Positions 40,701 through 64,000 of a stretch of DNA of 64,000 nucleotides are shown piece by piece. Within the stretch, counting starts at the first letter, position 1; each line of letters starts with the position of its first letter. Below the pieces are notes generated by a model, which saw nothing but the letters and a program-made list of their open reading frames with translations, was not told the origin of the DNA and did no database searches. This DNA comes from Anisakis pegreffii. Taxonomy: Eukaryota; Nematoda; Chromadorea; Rhabditida; Anisakidae. The stretch spans positions 1-64,000 of the forward strand of contig JAPYMA010000102.1 of NCBI GenBank assembly GCA_035041965.1, given 5' to 3'. The position numbers and the translations under genes were made by a program.

Positions 40701-42867
40701 GTCCTCTTTTTCAGCAGTCGAATGTGTCAATCCCGAACCCGTTATCACGTGCTGCCTCACTTCGTCGTATGTCCGTATCAGATGCACCAGCCACAGATTC
40801 AACACAATCAAATGCATCTCAGAATGCGGAAACGAATCGAAGCGCTACAGTCACTATGTCGGATCTTCATCAGTTCGATGATGTGAATAATTTGGAATAT
40901 GAAGAATTGGACGGTATTGCACCATTACCACTCTATCTACTGATGTCGGCCGATAATGCTAGTGCTGAGGCGAACGAAGACGATCCACAAATGGCGGAAA
41001 ATATTGATAGTGAAGTTAGTTTGAGTTTGTTTATCTTTGTCAGTGTTGTTGTTATAACGATTGTGATTGTTATCAAAACTTTTTAGCGAAGACGATTTAT
41101 CTATACGCATCTTGTTAGCGAATATGAAATTTTTGAAGTTAGTGTGAAAAATATTAGTAGAAAATAGAGTGAAATTCGAACGGTGAAGTTAATGAACGAG
41201 GAAAAAAGTTTTATTTTGTTTCTTTTCATTTATCGGAATTGTTGGTTTTGATTCAATTGAATTGAATGCACATAAACGTTCAGAATCAATACAAAACTTT
41301 GTTCGATAATGAACCAGAAGAGGATGATCTGGACGAGATGTTGGGAATGAGTAATGAGGATCGTCAATCGTCATCACGTCAACGATCTCGTTCAAACTCG
41401 GTTTGTTACACCGGCGCTTCACCGGGTGCACTCGCAACAACCGATCGTGTTTCGACCGTCTTTACGGCACGCCATAATCGTCTCTTAACTGAATTTCTCA
41501 CTCATACGCATTTACCAGGTATTTATTTTTCAAGTTGCCTTTCGTTATCTGTCTTTGTTTGTTATTTTTTCCTGCAATATTTGAGTGTTTATTTTGAGGT
41601 TTATCGAGCGTTGATCAAATGCATTTGTTAGCCGTCGCAGATACATTAAGCCATTTTTCGGCAGATGTCATGGACAAGCTGGCACAAGCGAATGCTGGTT
41701 TGTTCATTTATTTATTCATCTATCTCTTCATCTCCCATTATGCTGCATGCATATAACCTGTTGGTGGAATGGCTGTTGATTACATTATGAGGCAACCAGT
41801 CATAATTTTGATGTATTATGAACGTTTAGCAGTCGAAATATTAACCATTACCGGTATAATTATTCAGTACGAATAGTCTTTCAGAAGTAGGCTTTTCCAT
41901 CTTCCTTGCGGGAGGGAGGTGAATCGGTCGGAATGATTAGTCCGATAGATCACTTGTTAACCCCTATTTAATGGAATCAAGAAGCTGTTCAATATTTGAA
42001 CAATTTTAGCATTTCAAAGCGCTCAAACAACAAGTGTATTTGGTGAGGTGAACACAGTCGCAGCAACATTGGGCAGTGAGACGGTTGACGAATGCGGTCT
42101 GAGGTTTCTAATGGCGATGAAACAACATGAATACCTTCTGTTGTGCCTTCCACTTAAGCAAAAACAGATTCTCAAACAGAAGTTGGTCATTTTTGATCCC
42201 TTGAAATTCTCCAGTTTATGGTTGAATTCTTGTAAGCTCTTCATTAATTTCTTTTTTTTCAGTACAAATGATTTCCTAAGCTTTTTCACTATTTGCTTTG
42301 AAACATTCATTCTCAACAGACTTTTTTTTTCAGCAATGATAATCTCATGTGTCCCGCATGAATTATTGTATATTTGTGTGTTGTTTGTTACGTTAAAAAA
42401 CTTCAAATTGATTTTAAAGTAAATTTGAAGATTGTTTCCAGAGGTTTATCATCATCGAATATAATATGGGCATTGCATTCGGAGGCGGAAACTGAGTTGC
42501 TGAATGCGATTCCTTGCTCACATAAGACACAACCAACGTGGAGCGAGTTGAGATCACACGGCGTCGCGTGGTGGCTCAAAAATACATCCTCTGTACGAAT
42601 GGTTGTTGAAAAGGTTAAATTATTTCATTTCGTAAGAATACAATTTCACATATTATTGTCGTATAAGCCAGTATTGTTCCATTTTAGTTGGCCAAATCAG
42701 CGTTCCAGCAAAATCAAGATCCGATGGACGCATCGCTCTATTATATGGCAATGAAAAAAAAAAATGTGCTGACGCATCTATTTCGGGTTTGTTCTGAATA
42801 GTTATCTTAGATGTTATGAATATTATTATTGTTATTGCATTGATGACACTTTTGTTACTGATCTTTT

Positions 42868-42939
<72 letters not shown>

Positions 42940-45900
42940 GGCAGTAAATTTAGACAGTGAAAGATCAAAGAATGGCGGATTTCTTCGCGCAGAACTTTAT
43001 GGAAGAACGTTGGAAGAAAGCGGCATTAAAGAATGCTTTCGTTTTGATGAGTAAGCAACGATTCGAACATGCGGCTGCGTTCTTCCTATTGGCTGGTTCA
43101 CTTAAAGATGCCATTCAGGTCACATCTGCAATTGTTGTGTTCGGTAAACCACCGATTGTCGATCAAATCTGAACGAATTTCAATTTTTCTACCAGTTATC
43201 AAAGATGGAAATTGCAAAAGGGAAATTGAATGGGTTCGGTTGGATTGCGAGCGGAAAGTTTAAAGTTTGGTTCGAGTTACGACTAAATGCAAAAATGAAG
43301 TCCATCAAAATGTTTTCCGTTCGGTTATCAGAATTACTTGATCGTTCCACGCTACTCGATGATTTCTAGGGCGAGAAGCTTAAAATAAGTCAAACTGAGT
43401 TGACACTATCTATCACTAATATTAACCTTGATATCGATAAGAAAGTTAATCGAGGGGGATGAACACCGTTTGCGATTATGATAGCGATATTGATGGTAAT
43501 AAATTATAAAGTCATTTCAGACCGTATTGAGTAAGCTGCACGATCTGCAATTAGCAATGACAATAATACGTCTGTACGAGAGTGACTACGATAAGCAGTG
43601 TGTACTAATGCGTGATCTGTTATGTCATGAGGTATTGGGCGTTGAACCGAGTGAGTTCGATGCGGCTGATCGTTGTATGATTGGCAGTGAGCATGATCCG
43701 ATCACGCAGTCTACGAACGCTTGTGGGTTCGTGTTATTGTGCGATATGCTCTTGTTTTCATTCATTCATCTCATAAAACAACTATATGATGTGATCGCAG
43801 AATACTTTCAAAATAATGCGATACATTAGTCAACAGCCATCACTGTCGACGATAGCTCTCTACGAGTAACATCGTGCAAATGCTTCAATATTTTGCAAAT
43901 AAGTCAGTTGTTTTTTCCTATCGTGTTCATTTTCCCGGAACGGGAGGAGGGTTAGGGATGGATCGGTAGCTAACGTTCAAATAATAATAACGATAACAAA
44001 AATGGTAATAAATAATAGCATTGGTAGTGATCGTCAAGTTCAAATAATATTGAAATAGGATGTACTATTGAAGTGATCCATTCGAACGTTCGATGGCCTT
44101 CTGGCATTTGAAAGAATATTCTCGTGCAGCAGCGACGCTGGTAGAAGAGGGTGCAAAGAAACGTTTTGAAGAGCAATCGTCTGCGACTGATTGTTCCCTA
44201 TCGGATATCTTCAATTTTTATTCGTTTCTTCGAAATCATCCATTAGTAGTTAGACAACGACTTGCCGATGCTGGTATTCAAGTTTGTTTTATTATTATTA
44301 ATGATATTATGCTTACTGTTGTTATTATTATTGTTTTTGTGCATTGATTTCTTATTGCAGTTAGTTGAATTTATTACCAAACACTTCAATTAGAATGAAC
44401 ATTGAACGAGAGATTGGATTTTTTTTTGAGAGAAAGGAAAGCAAATGAATAAATGAATGTTAACAGATGGGTTCGACAGAAGAGTTTTTGGCAGTGGCAA
44501 AGCGATTGGGCGCAATGGTGACTCCAGCCGAACGTCGGTTGTATTTTCGAACAGCTAGTGCGCATATGGCAAATGGTTGTCCAATGCTGGCATTAGATGT
44601 GTTGATGCGATTACCGAGGTTCATCAATATGGTTGTGCCTGGGACGGGTGCTTTATCAACGTTGGCCAGTCGCAATACGCAACAACGGGTTAGAGTTTTT
44701 ATAATGAAAATCTGATTCGTTATCACTTTTATCCAAGCAGAGAAATATATGGAATGAGAAGTTGTTCGATGAAATAGCAGCGAATACGAGACAGTGTTGA
44801 TCAAAGGATGTGTGTTGTAACATTAAAACACAAGAGCTTGATGAAATGGGAGTATGATTATCAAAAAATTTGTATGACATTATTTAAGATGTTATTTAAA
44901 GGTTGACGACAATACGACGACAATGCATAAAGGTGGAGGCGAGACCATGGATTGGTCGGCTCCAACGAACGTAATTGACTGTGATGAACTGAAATTGGAT
45001 TGGAGCAGCGATGAAGAAAATGCTGATCAAGAAGGTGGTGCTGATAAAGCAGTTGAAAGTCACGGTGCTCAACCCAATGGTACGGTATATGACAATGCGG
45101 CGGATGGATTGAAACGAAAGGAGGTACATTATTGTTGTTGTGGATTTGTTGGTTCGATTTTAATTGTTCGACAATTTTATGGTGCTTATTGATTTACTGC
45201 CACAGTTTTATTTGTATCCATTTATAATCGGCCAGTTTGCGAGCAGTTCAGGCTTTTAGATTATAAGCAAATTTTCAGAACGAATTGTTGTCATAAGCTG
45301 ACGTGTTATATGGTACATCTATCCGTTTTTTAGGGCGAATTGGAAGAGGACGATGGTGGAATGATAGACATAGTCGCACAACATTTGAAGTTTGTGGCGT
45401 CCATTCGTATAATGACCGAAGAAATGTCGACATTAGCAAGTGGTTTTGAAGTGGACGGTGGACAGTTAAGATTCCAGGTGATTGTCGTTTTTAATTGACT
45501 GCTTAATTATTTAATTGTCTAGATATTCAGTTGATTAATTCATTGTTTGAATCAGCTTTTCATTTTTTTAAAATTTCATCCAATTTTTTGAGGAAATGCA
45601 AATTCTTTAAAAATTGGGTGATCTTTTTTTTTGATTTACTCGACCATTCAGTGAATGGGTGGTGTGTTCCGCTTTAATTGTGTGTGCATTGTTCAGTTAT
45701 TCAAATGGTTAGAAAAAGAAGTGGAAGTATTGAAAGAAGTTTGTGATTATCAAAATAATGTTGATGAAACGGCGTATGCAGCACTAACGGAGGAACCGGA
45801 TGATGCAGATGATTTAGTACAGCAGTCTGAACAAATGTATCATTTTCTTTTGGTTACTACCATTTTTTGCTGTTATTTGCGTAATGATAATGGTGAATGT

Positions 45901-48900
45901 AATGATTGTAGTCGAATAGCACCTGAAGCGAGTATTCGTCCACCTTTATGGCGATTTTTATTAGAGAGAGGACAAAAAACAAACCGTAAATGGTGTATAT
46001 CAAAAAGTATATCAAAAAAACTCTTCCATTCGCAAATGAAATTTCCAAAAAATTGGTGAATTACCTCAACTAATTTTTCAATGCAACAAGTACCAAAATG
46101 AATCATTGGAAACTTAGAAAACGAATATTGGGAGAAGTTAATTTCGAATGGATGTTTCAGTAAAGTAGGTGAGCGTTTCAGTTCGACAACGCCGATTGTT
46201 CCGTTGCACGAAGCGCTTCGTAATGATCGTTTGGATTTAGCGATACGAATACGTAGCGCAATTAGACGCAGATATTGGTTGCAGTTGAATCAGAAACTTT
46301 TACGTTCGTTCACATCGTATTGTATATTGCATAGTGCACAAAATTATCGACTTACATCTGCACTTATGGAATTATTGCTGTTGTTATTGGAAGTACAACA
46401 AGATGCAGGCACTTTGAAACACTTAAATGGTTGAATAATTTTTTGTTGTTTTCATTAGAATTAGTTCTGTTTGTTTAATGCAATCCGCAATAACTGATGC
46501 ATGAATGCCTCTCTATTATTAATAATTAACAAATGTTTTTGTTAATGATTCGTACATATTCATTGTTGCACAAACGCAGCTCAAGATATATTATTAGCTT
46601 AGCGCAAGAAATCGTTCATCGTCCGTTTTCATGAAAGAAAAAAGTTCATTGTTCATGAAGCATTGATTCAGCGATTAGCAAGATACATATGCGAATTATT
46701 ATTATTGTTGTTACATTCATTGTTAGAATAGATAATTAGGTTCAAGGCAAAGCCGAATCTGGCTGAGGTGCATCAGTGACATTAAACTCGAAATTAAACG
46801 AGTTGTGTTTTATTTAATTCAGAGCCAATGCCCGTCGTGCATTCATTTCCATTGTTAATTGCATCGGTTGCTTCTTGTAAAATGTTCGTCTCATCACCAC
46901 TCCATTTCATCGAAAACCAGTGCTCTGATCTCATTCTAACAATCACCGAAATTGAAGAACCACCTCAACCTAATAATTGTCTTGCGAAAGTTGGTTTATA
47001 TTTGTTGATTTGGCTTTTTATTTATTCATCATCGTTATCATGTATTCATTCATTTATTTATTTTCTTTTAATTTATTTGTTTTGAAATGGAAATTTTAAA
47101 TTTGCTATTAATTGCTAATTTCTAGGTGTATAAATTATACAATTTGTGTCAAGGTTTATCATCTTGTCTGTATCAATCATTATGCGACATTGGTAATTTT
47201 AATTTACCACTCACAAATCAACAACAACAGAACTGGTGAATAACTGTTATTAATTTAGATTTTTGTTATTATTATTAAATAATTAATTTAGATGGGACAA
47301 TGATTATGACGAATGGTAAATTTGCCTTAATGAGGTATTAGTTATGGCACTAGTTATGGCACACATTCAAGTTTAAAGCTATCTTGAATAGTTGATTATG
47401 TTTAGTGGACTTTAAATTAGTTAGTAGTATTCATATAAGTAAGCGAACGTGTCAAATTGATATTAAAGAAAATCTATAAGTGGTAAGAAAGTAACTCAAA
47501 TGGAAGGAGGCCGATTGATGGATTTGAGCAGTATTAGGGAGCATTAGCCAGCAGGTGGATGGATTATAAATATGTAAATTGAAGTGCTTTAACGAGACAC
47601 CCACGACTTATATCGCTGAATGAAGACGTTCATGTAACAACTGTACCGGCAAAATGGCCAGGTGTTGACAATTTAGTGGACTTATTGAATAGAACAAAAG
47701 ATGAAGAAACACCCCAGCTGAGATTATTACTTGTGGAAACTTTTGTTGCGGTTCGTTGGTTTATTATTATTATTGTTATTATTATTATTGTTATTGTTAT
47801 TATCATTATTGTTATTATTATTATTATTTTCATTATTATTACTATTATCATTATTATTACTTGTTATTGCATTCATTATTATTGTTGATTGAATAAATAA
47901 AATTCAGATAACAATGTCGCTATTTGCGTATGCATTCACTGCGTACGACGCAAGGTGGTTGTATCGGTTAGCGGCACATGTTATTGATGCGAAACAATTT
48001 GCGAATATTTTTGGTGGTGGTGGTGAGAAGAAGTTCAAAATTATCCCGCCTGTTCGACCACCGAGTAAGCAGAAATTTGTTGTGTTGATAGAGATTTGAC
48101 TTGATTTGATTCCACCTGATTTGAGGACCTTCTTACCAGCCTCATCGACCATGCACAATTTCATCATCAACAACAGCACCAAACATGGTTCAGACTGATG
48201 GTACTCGAGAACAACAGAATATTATTACATCAACTAGCGACAACTTGTCAATTGATTCGCGGGCATTTAGAGCCAAATTTCATGCGAGGGTTAGTTAAGT
48301 TACTATTTACAATGTCATTACGAAATGAATATTTTATCAAGTGTTTGCATAAAATCAGATTAAATTTGTTTTTTTCACTTTGTTTTCATTGAACTTTTGC
48401 CTTTGAGGTTTTTGGAAGTGACTCACCGATCAATCTACCACCCGGAGCACCATCAAAAGCAATTAGTGCTGTTAGCAGTGTAAGAGGCTCATCTTCAAAG
48501 CTGGCGTCGATTGCAAGTCTGGGCGCATCTGAGCAAGTCGTCTATCGTTGGGTACCACCCAACAAAAACATTGTTCAGATGTTCGCTGAGAAGGTGATCG
48601 TTTTGTCAGTTTAGTTGTTTGTTTGTGTCTGTGTTTATTTCAATTATGGATTGCTCAATAATGATAATAAATAAATAAAGAGTTCAATAATGAAGTGATT
48701 GATTATTGTAGCCACCGGTAAAATGTAAAGAAGAATTGGGTGTCGATTACGATTCAGATGATCATCAAAGTGATTTGGACGAAAGTTTGAATGGTGATGA
48801 TGACAGTGATAATGATGGTGAATCAGATGTGGAACGTAGAGAGCACAATAATTTGGATGGTTATGCATGGTTGTTGATGCGAATTGCTTTATTGCATCAA

Positions 48901-51900
48901 CAACTTTATCGTTTGAGGCAGTTCATTATACTGGCTGGATTTGATCCATCTGGTTAGCACTTTGTTGATTATTGCTACTTTTATTATTGCTGTTGGCATT
49001 ATGGTGATTTTTTTTTCTTGCAGAATTGCCAATGATAGCTCCACGTATTGACTTAGTGTTTAAGTTGTTAAACAGTTGGGCACAGCAACTCGATGAGATG
49101 TTGAATAATTATGAGGGTGGATGTCCCACTGATATACTACCAAATACAACGTTGGATAATACGGATAATCATTTAGGTCAGTTGTTTTTTGTAATTTTGA
49201 CAGTTATTGTGTTCTAATTATGACTCACTTATCGGGTGCTTGAATTTAAAAGCAAGCAAATGGATTGTACAGTACCATAGAAAATGTGGTCATTCGTATG
49301 GCTCAAGCGATGGTCGCTTTGAAAAATGAAGGTATCCGTCAGAAATTTTCATAAATATCACCGATATACCTTTCAACTTGCCATCCATTCTTGTTTCTTT
49401 TCGGTATAACGCACAGCTGACCAAATCAGAGCAAGAGCAAGAAATCACTAGTCCGTCTCACAATGGCTTTCAATAAAAATCCAATATTGGCTAATGATTT
49501 AGCGAATGCAGAAGTGATTAAGGGCTCCTTTTCCGTCGTACTTTAATGGACTTCAAAAAATTTTGAACCTTCAATAGATTTATTTCAGGTCCGTCGTTAC
49601 GTAAATACCGCACACTGATAGAACCCGGCAATACGCCGTTTGAAGGTGATGACCCAACGGCGTTACCCGTACGTAGATTATGGGCGTATTTGGTACGGCA
49701 GGAACATCTAACGAGAATTTTTATACGGCATATTTTTAGTGGAAAGGGACAAATCATGGTTAGTTGCAATTTTTTGTCTGGAATTGATAAATGGAAGAAT
49801 TGTTTATTTTTTGAGTTTTGTATTTAATTGCTTGTTTATTTGTTATACATTGATTCATTTCGATAATTAATTCATTCAGGAACAAGAACGTATTCGAACT
49901 GAAAGCGCGATTGGTGCAGATGTTGAACAGTCGATGGTACCTGGTGCTTTCAAGCTAATTCAACGAGAACATGAACCGATTGCTGCGTTCGCATGTAGCC
50001 AGGTGTCGTATTTATTATTAATTAATTTATTATTATTATAAACACTATTATTACGATTATCACTGTGTTACAGGTAAAACCGGGTTGTATAGTAGTTTCA
50101 ACGACAAGAGAACTTCAAGAAATGGATTTGAGCACATTTTTCGATGAATGTAAAAATACGAGCGGCTCATCGTGGTTAAGTAATCGAACAGAATTGGATA
50201 TTGCTTTGAGTGATATCAAAAAGGATCCGCTCAAGGTGTGTTATCGAACTGATAATTAATGCTGTTTGATTTGCTTTGTTTGCTAATCTGGTTTGAAATG
50301 TGTTGGTTTGATTTGCTAATCTTTCAAGGATAACGATGATTATCAACTATTTTTGGACGGTGGACAACACTCAACGTCGGCCAATATCGTACGTTATCGT
50401 TTATTGTTCCATTTTTAGGGTAAAATAAGTTTTTGGTGGATTGTAATGAATCGTTTGGTGTTCGAATGGACCGAATTCATTATCCAGTGTCCACTCATTA
50501 TTCATTTACATTAGATAATTCATAGTTGGTGGTTGATTCTTTGCTGTGTTGAAGTAGGCACGGATTGAAGAAATTGAAAGATAACTTAAAGCAATTTGAT
50601 TTATACAGATAACTCCATTTATCGTTGATAGAAGCCGTAAGGCTCTCTTAAAGGTATTATCAAGCTTATTTTTACGGTGGTAATGCATACGTGGTGATAT
50701 TGTTATTATTATTATTGTTATTATTATTACTAGTGTTGCCGTTCCATTGTTCTTAGTATTTATTGTTTTGCGAACGTCGTTTTTAAGTTATGTTGTATGA
50801 TGAGTCAGTCTCATTTTGAGCCTTGTACATATCCATTTCAATTTTGGAAATGCTTGTATGTGGAATGTGTTTGTGATTCGGTGTTCGAAAATTGCATGAA
50901 TGAAGGGGTGTATTAAAAGAGCATGGTTCAGTCAGTATGTCTCTTCAGAAAACGAGAAATTCGATTAAAATTTGATTTCAGTCATTAAAACGACAAGTGG
51001 GTGGTATACGACGTATGGACTCGCATCCATCATTACCATATTGTAGGTTTTTTGTTATTGATTGCTTTTTTTGCTTGCAAAAAAGACATTCCGGTTTTTT
51101 TACTGCTGTCTTGTCCTCCATATCGGAATACAGAAAAGGAAGAGAAACGACAGGATAAAGGAATATTGTACGGGGAATATTACTTGAAACCAAATGATAT
51201 ATGAATGTTATTGGTGTTGAGTCAGTAACACATTATGCTTCGACCGTTTAGGTTTATATATTCTGGAAATGACGAAAAATTTTGTCTTTTTTAGATCATT
51301 CATATCTCATCTGCTCTGTATGATTTTTATGTGGTGTTTGAAATTAGTATTAGTTTGAACTGATTGATTGAATTGTTTAATTTCAAAAAAAAGTTCAGAT
51401 TTGAGTGGCTCAGCAGACGGCTCAATAAGATTATGGGAATGGGGCGTTCCACAGCCGTTATTTACACCGCGTGTTGCTGGACAATATGCTAAAGTATGTT
51501 TTAAGATTCATTCAGTTGGTATTTAATTGTTATTTTTCATTTACTCTTTTATCCACATTTGCACTTTAACTTATTCATATCGAAGATGGAGTTGAAACAC
51601 ATCTTTGATTCATATAGAGGTGCTTATATGAAAGAAGTGTAGCAGTTTTTCAATTCATTTTCATTACTTACAGGTAACAAAAGTTGTCTTCTCGGCGAAT
51701 GGTAATAAATTGGCTGCAGTAGACGGTGATGGACTACTATGTTTGTGGCAAGCCAGTCATGGTTTACCGATACGAAAGCCATTCTTTGTACGTGATGTTT
51801 TGTTAACTGATAATCGTCTGAGCTTATATCTCTGTTATATGTGCATTCTTTCGTTGAGTTGAAAGAATATAATTAAAAATGAATTGTGCTTCAAAATTTC

Positions 51901-52792
51901 AGAATCAGAAATGTCATTCGAAATCAGCAGCAGACGTGACATTCATCAGTTCATCGTCATCAGTTCTCGTAACGGCCGGATGGGGTTCTGGTGATCAAAA
52001 CTTGGCATTATGGGACACTTTAATGCCACAATCAAAAGCAATGGTTCATTGTTGGACGGCGCATTCCGAAGGCGCTTCTAGTCTCGTCTACTTACCAACT
52101 CAGCAGGTAATTTATTGTTGTTGTTGTTGTTATTATTACTGTTACAATTGACACACTTGTTAATTTGCAGACAGTTGTTTCGGGAGGACGTCATGGAGAG
52201 TTGTGCATCTGGGATATAAGACAACGACAACACCGCGCCACAGTGAAATGTTTCGAAGGGAATGCTGTAAAATGCATTTGCGCTGAAGCATCGCAACCGT
52301 ACGTTGTGGTTGGATCAAGCGACGGCGATATTAAAGTTAGTAACGATTTCATTCGTGCTTTTTAAATTTTTATTTCTTCGATGATGATAAAGAGTTAAAA
52401 TACGCATCTCTGTTGATGATATGACAAACTGCAAGAGGTATCCGTCTCTGAAATCCAGTTCTTTTTTAATTGAATTTTAATCGATTCCTCTCGGAATAGA
52501 TGTGTTACTCGAACATTCGAGCTTGCGACTATGTTGGTTGAACTCAGCTGGATGAAGTTTTTGAAATGGATAAATGTTGAAGGTGCTGAGTATGGAAAGT
52601 ATTCAACAGCCACAAGTGTTGCTGCAATTAAACGGTGAGCACGCAACGCGTGGTGGTTTCAGTCTTCGTCACGTTGCTACGGGCAGTATTCAAGGTGTGC
52701 AACAACTTTACTTGGACTCACGAATACGTCTTTTTTCATGTGGTGCTGATTGTTCATTGAAGTGCAGACCGCTATCGAGTTTTTGGACTTGA
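30247..52792 (+). CDS. rbc-1: Rabconnectin-3 alpha / DmX-like protein (V-ATPase assembly, RAVE complex)
   Basis: Well-defined early exons: 30247-30465, 30646-30717, 31707-31919, about 32621-32798, 33534-33639, 33699-33902, 34100-34269 and 34387 to about 34581. Some 40 more follow, to the stop at 52790-52792. The N-terminal part holds WD40 units (YSPDGTLFATCGVNDRMVKI; LLTWCEDNTARLWKE; FVVHWLNNKE). The middle is the Rav1p-like core: LLNLGKTRKVKAILLHVL (about 40.4 kb), DGIAPLPLYLLMSADN (40.9), FLTHTHLPG (41.5), ADTLSHFSADVMDKL (41.6), LYYMAMKKKNVLTHLFR (42.7) and FEHAAAFFLLAGSLKDA (43.1). Then come LIEPGNTPFEGDD (49.6) and a C-terminal WD40 cluster at 51.4-52.8 kb (SGSADGSIRLWEWG; VSGGRHGELCIWD). 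Rabconnectin-3 alpha with its beta partner promotes V1-V0 joining of the V-ATPase on endosomes and synaptic vesicles. The length suggests about 3000 aa, normal for the family. Ser/Gln-rich inserts at 34.8-35.0 and 35.9 kb look lineage-specific. Exact junctions of many middle exons need transcript data. Confidence 0.93.
32036..32350. mobile_element. Head-to-head pair of tRNA-derived SINE-like sequences in an rbc-1 intron
   Basis: Reading outwards from about 32,195, the minus-strand copy (to 32,036) has TGGCTCACAGACAGAGCC (A-box-like), a tRNA-like middle, GCAGGTTCGATTCCC (B box), CATTCGCGGGGGGAGGTTTT, GCCCGAAACCGAG and a tail with AGCCACAGTTTGGC. The plus-strand copy (32,198-32,350) follows the same order with decay: TGGACTTTGTAGAACCC, CGGCTTTGACTCTCG, TTCGCGGAGGAAAGTTTT, GCTCGAAACCGAG, then a tail with AACCTGAGCC. 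The T-stem of the better copy is mismatched, so it is not a working tRNA. The pair forms a foldback of about 315 bp. A tRNA-derived SINE is my reading; a MITE with tRNA-like ends is the alternative. Confidence 0.6.
42876..42936. repeat. (TA)n microsatellite in an rbc-1 intron
   Basis: About 30 uninterrupted TA units lie just upstream of the exon encoding the FEHAAAFFLLAGSLKDA motif. Such a run is prone to length change and, being close to the acceptor, may influence splicing. Confidence 0.95.
47758..47885. repeat. (TTA/TTG)n triplet array in an rbc-1 intron
   Basis: An interrupted run of TTATTATTG-type triplets of about 125 bp immediately follows the exon encoding ETFVAVRW-like sequence. Shorter runs of the same kind occur at 34,280-34,375, 37,661-37,712, 50,702-50,731 and 53,640-53,702. 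Confidence 0.85.
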
Positions 52793-54587
52793 TAAATTTC
52801 AGTTATCGAGCAATCAGTTAGTCAGTGGTTTACTTATAGATTCGTTTATTTATCGATTCAATGAGTTTTGTCGTCTCATTCATTTGTGAAATTGTTCATT
52901 CGTAAACTCCTGCAAAGCTTTCCTATTGTATGTATTTGTAATTAGAACATTCTTTACAGTCACCAACATCCATCCTTATCAAATAGTGTTTCAATTTCTT
53001 TGAAGAAGGAACAGTTTTGGTTGTATTATAAAGTTCCCATTTTGATATTATCAGATATGGTCATTACAATAATAATAATGATAACTAATATCCATTTAAC
53101 TTGGTAATAATAGCATTGTTAATTTATTGAAATTGCAAAGTAGCAAGTGAATGATAGTGCTATCACTTACGTTCTACTGTACTCTATTGTCTAATGAAAA
53201 CATTACAAATAGGCCAGTCTGTAATTAATCAAGTATGTTCATCTTTATCTTCTTGGTTTTTTCATTCTGTTTCATCGTACTGTTTCAGATAAACTCTATA
53301 TATAATTTCTAGTGACATGGATGACTTTTAGTCGTCCAAATGGGTGATTTTTATTTCATCTGTTCATTCATTCTCGAAAAACGACAGTCGTTTCAAAGAG
53401 ATTTGTCGTCTTCACATATAATTTTTATTTATTTATACATTCATCATGTATTTAAAATTATAATTATAAATTAATTTCTACTTTTTTTGCTCTTTATTTA
53501 TCCATTCATGTTGCAATATATTACTGTTGCTTTTATTATTATCGTCATTAGCAGTAATATTTATAGTGTGGTATTCTTTTCTTGCTTTCTCTTTTTTCGT
53601 TGTTATTGTGATCATGACAGTCGATCTTTTGAAGTTATTATTATGATAGTAATAATGATAAGAATTGTTATTATTATTATTGAGATTATCGTTATTATTA
53701 TTCGAGGTATAATTACAATTAGCGCTTATGTTGGTTGTGTGTGTTTTTTAAGAGTGCTTATTCGAAGAATTCCATCAGTAATATTTTGTTTAAGTTATTT
53801 GTAACAAATGAATTGTGACGTGAATTATTATTATTATTATTATTATTATTGTACTGAGAGTAAATAAATAAGCAATTATTCATCTCAGTTAAATCGCGAA
53901 TCGTTGATGATGGACACGTTCAAGAAACGTGATCACCAATGTCGGTGATTTACCTACTCATATTGTTAATGATAAAAGTTATGATAATAACAATTTAGAT
54001 AATTATAAGAGGAAGAAAAAGAATAATATAGATAAATAAGAAGAATATATTTTCTTTGCATTCATTGTCGATTCCATGCCAAAATTTACTAGATGATTTT
54101 TTTTGCTTCAAGTCGTGCAAATCAAGTTTTACGAATTGGCTTGATTTGTTTTCGTTCCGACTGTTGTTTGGATGCGTTAAGAATTTGTCAAATGATATGA
54201 TCGATCGTGTTTTTCGTTGGAGAAACCAAATCGGTAATGTGTGAGATGATCATCACTGAATGATTAAAGCATAATTTTTTAGTTAACATACATATTTCGG
54301 TAAAGTATTGTAAGATAGCGTATTGTCGAAGTGAATTGTTGAAACGTGAATCACGAAACGAAGCACAGCACATTTATCCGATTCAGAACAACTGAATTTC
54401 AATATATGGCATTAAAGTAAGTCAAGTTTATGTTCTTGTCCTTTTGCATTTTTTTTTGTTTTCTCTATCAGTAAAAAATTTTAGACGTTTTGAACATAGA
54501 TATAGGTGTTTATGATATGAGGTTATTCTTATTTTGCTTATCGTTTGTTATGCCAATATGTATGCATGATTGTTTATGGTGTTGCAG
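52793..54587. other. Region between rbc-1 and the first firm KAT6 exon
   Basis: It holds the rbc-1 3'UTR, triplet-repeat DNA near 53.6-53.85 kb and probably the 5' end of the KAT6-like gene. A frame that would splice in phase into the 54,588 exon ends at about 54,410 (KHSTFIRFRTTEFQYMAL, donor GTAAGT), but its upstream limit is unclear. No PHD-finger cysteine pattern was seen. Confidence 0.4.

Positions 54588-64000
<9,413 letters not shown>

Overview
The window looks like nuclear DNA of a nematode. It is AT-rich. Genes are broken into many short exons, with acceptors of the TTTTCAG / TTTTTAG type, and the best-conserved predicted proteins resemble animal families. Trinucleotide microsatellites are abundant. 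The species cannot be named from sequence alone; a parasitic, non-Caenorhabditis nematode is my guess. There is no sign of operon-type bacterial organisation, phage or virus. All gene names come from recognising protein motifs by eye, without a database search.

Left part (1-24,500), gene-poor and repeat-rich. Two minus-strand exons (about 2439-1739) carry a clear PICK1-type BAR-domain signature; the rest of that gene lies in unseen exons or beyond the left edge. At 12,519-13,338 (+) four tiny exons join in perfect phase into a 134-residue secreted, six-cysteine protein that I do not recognise; it is the best candidate for something undescribed. Around these lies a dispersed ~230-240 bp repeat family found in at least three clusters and both orientations. 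There are also a large (GAT)n/(GATTGT) array, an (AAT)n array, two histone-type 3' stem-loop motifs without a recognisable histone gene, and a duplicated segment whose second copy is split by an inverted-repeat insertion. Several weak small-ORF candidates are listed with low confidence.

Right part (24,560-64,000), gene-dense, with three large plus-strand genes. (1) Miro/RHOT mitochondrial GTPase, 24,560-28,917, complete, 15 exons, 630 aa. (2) Rabconnectin-3 alpha / DmX-like (rbc-1 type), 30,247-52,792, some 40-50 exons, with WD40 regions at both ends and a RAVE-complex (Rav1p) core. (3) A MYST histone acetyltransferase of KAT6 type, from about 54,588 to beyond the right edge. Between Miro and rbc-1 a small minus-strand gene candidate faces rbc-1 head to head. 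Mobile DNA sits inside introns: a head-to-head pair of tRNA-derived SINE-like sequences in an rbc-1 intron, and an 1185 bp hAT-like element with a perfect 8 bp target duplication in a KAT6 intron.

The genes belong to different pathways (mitochondrial transport; V-ATPase assembly and vesicle acidification; chromatin acetylation; membrane-curving PDZ-BAR scaffolding), so nothing suggests they form one system.
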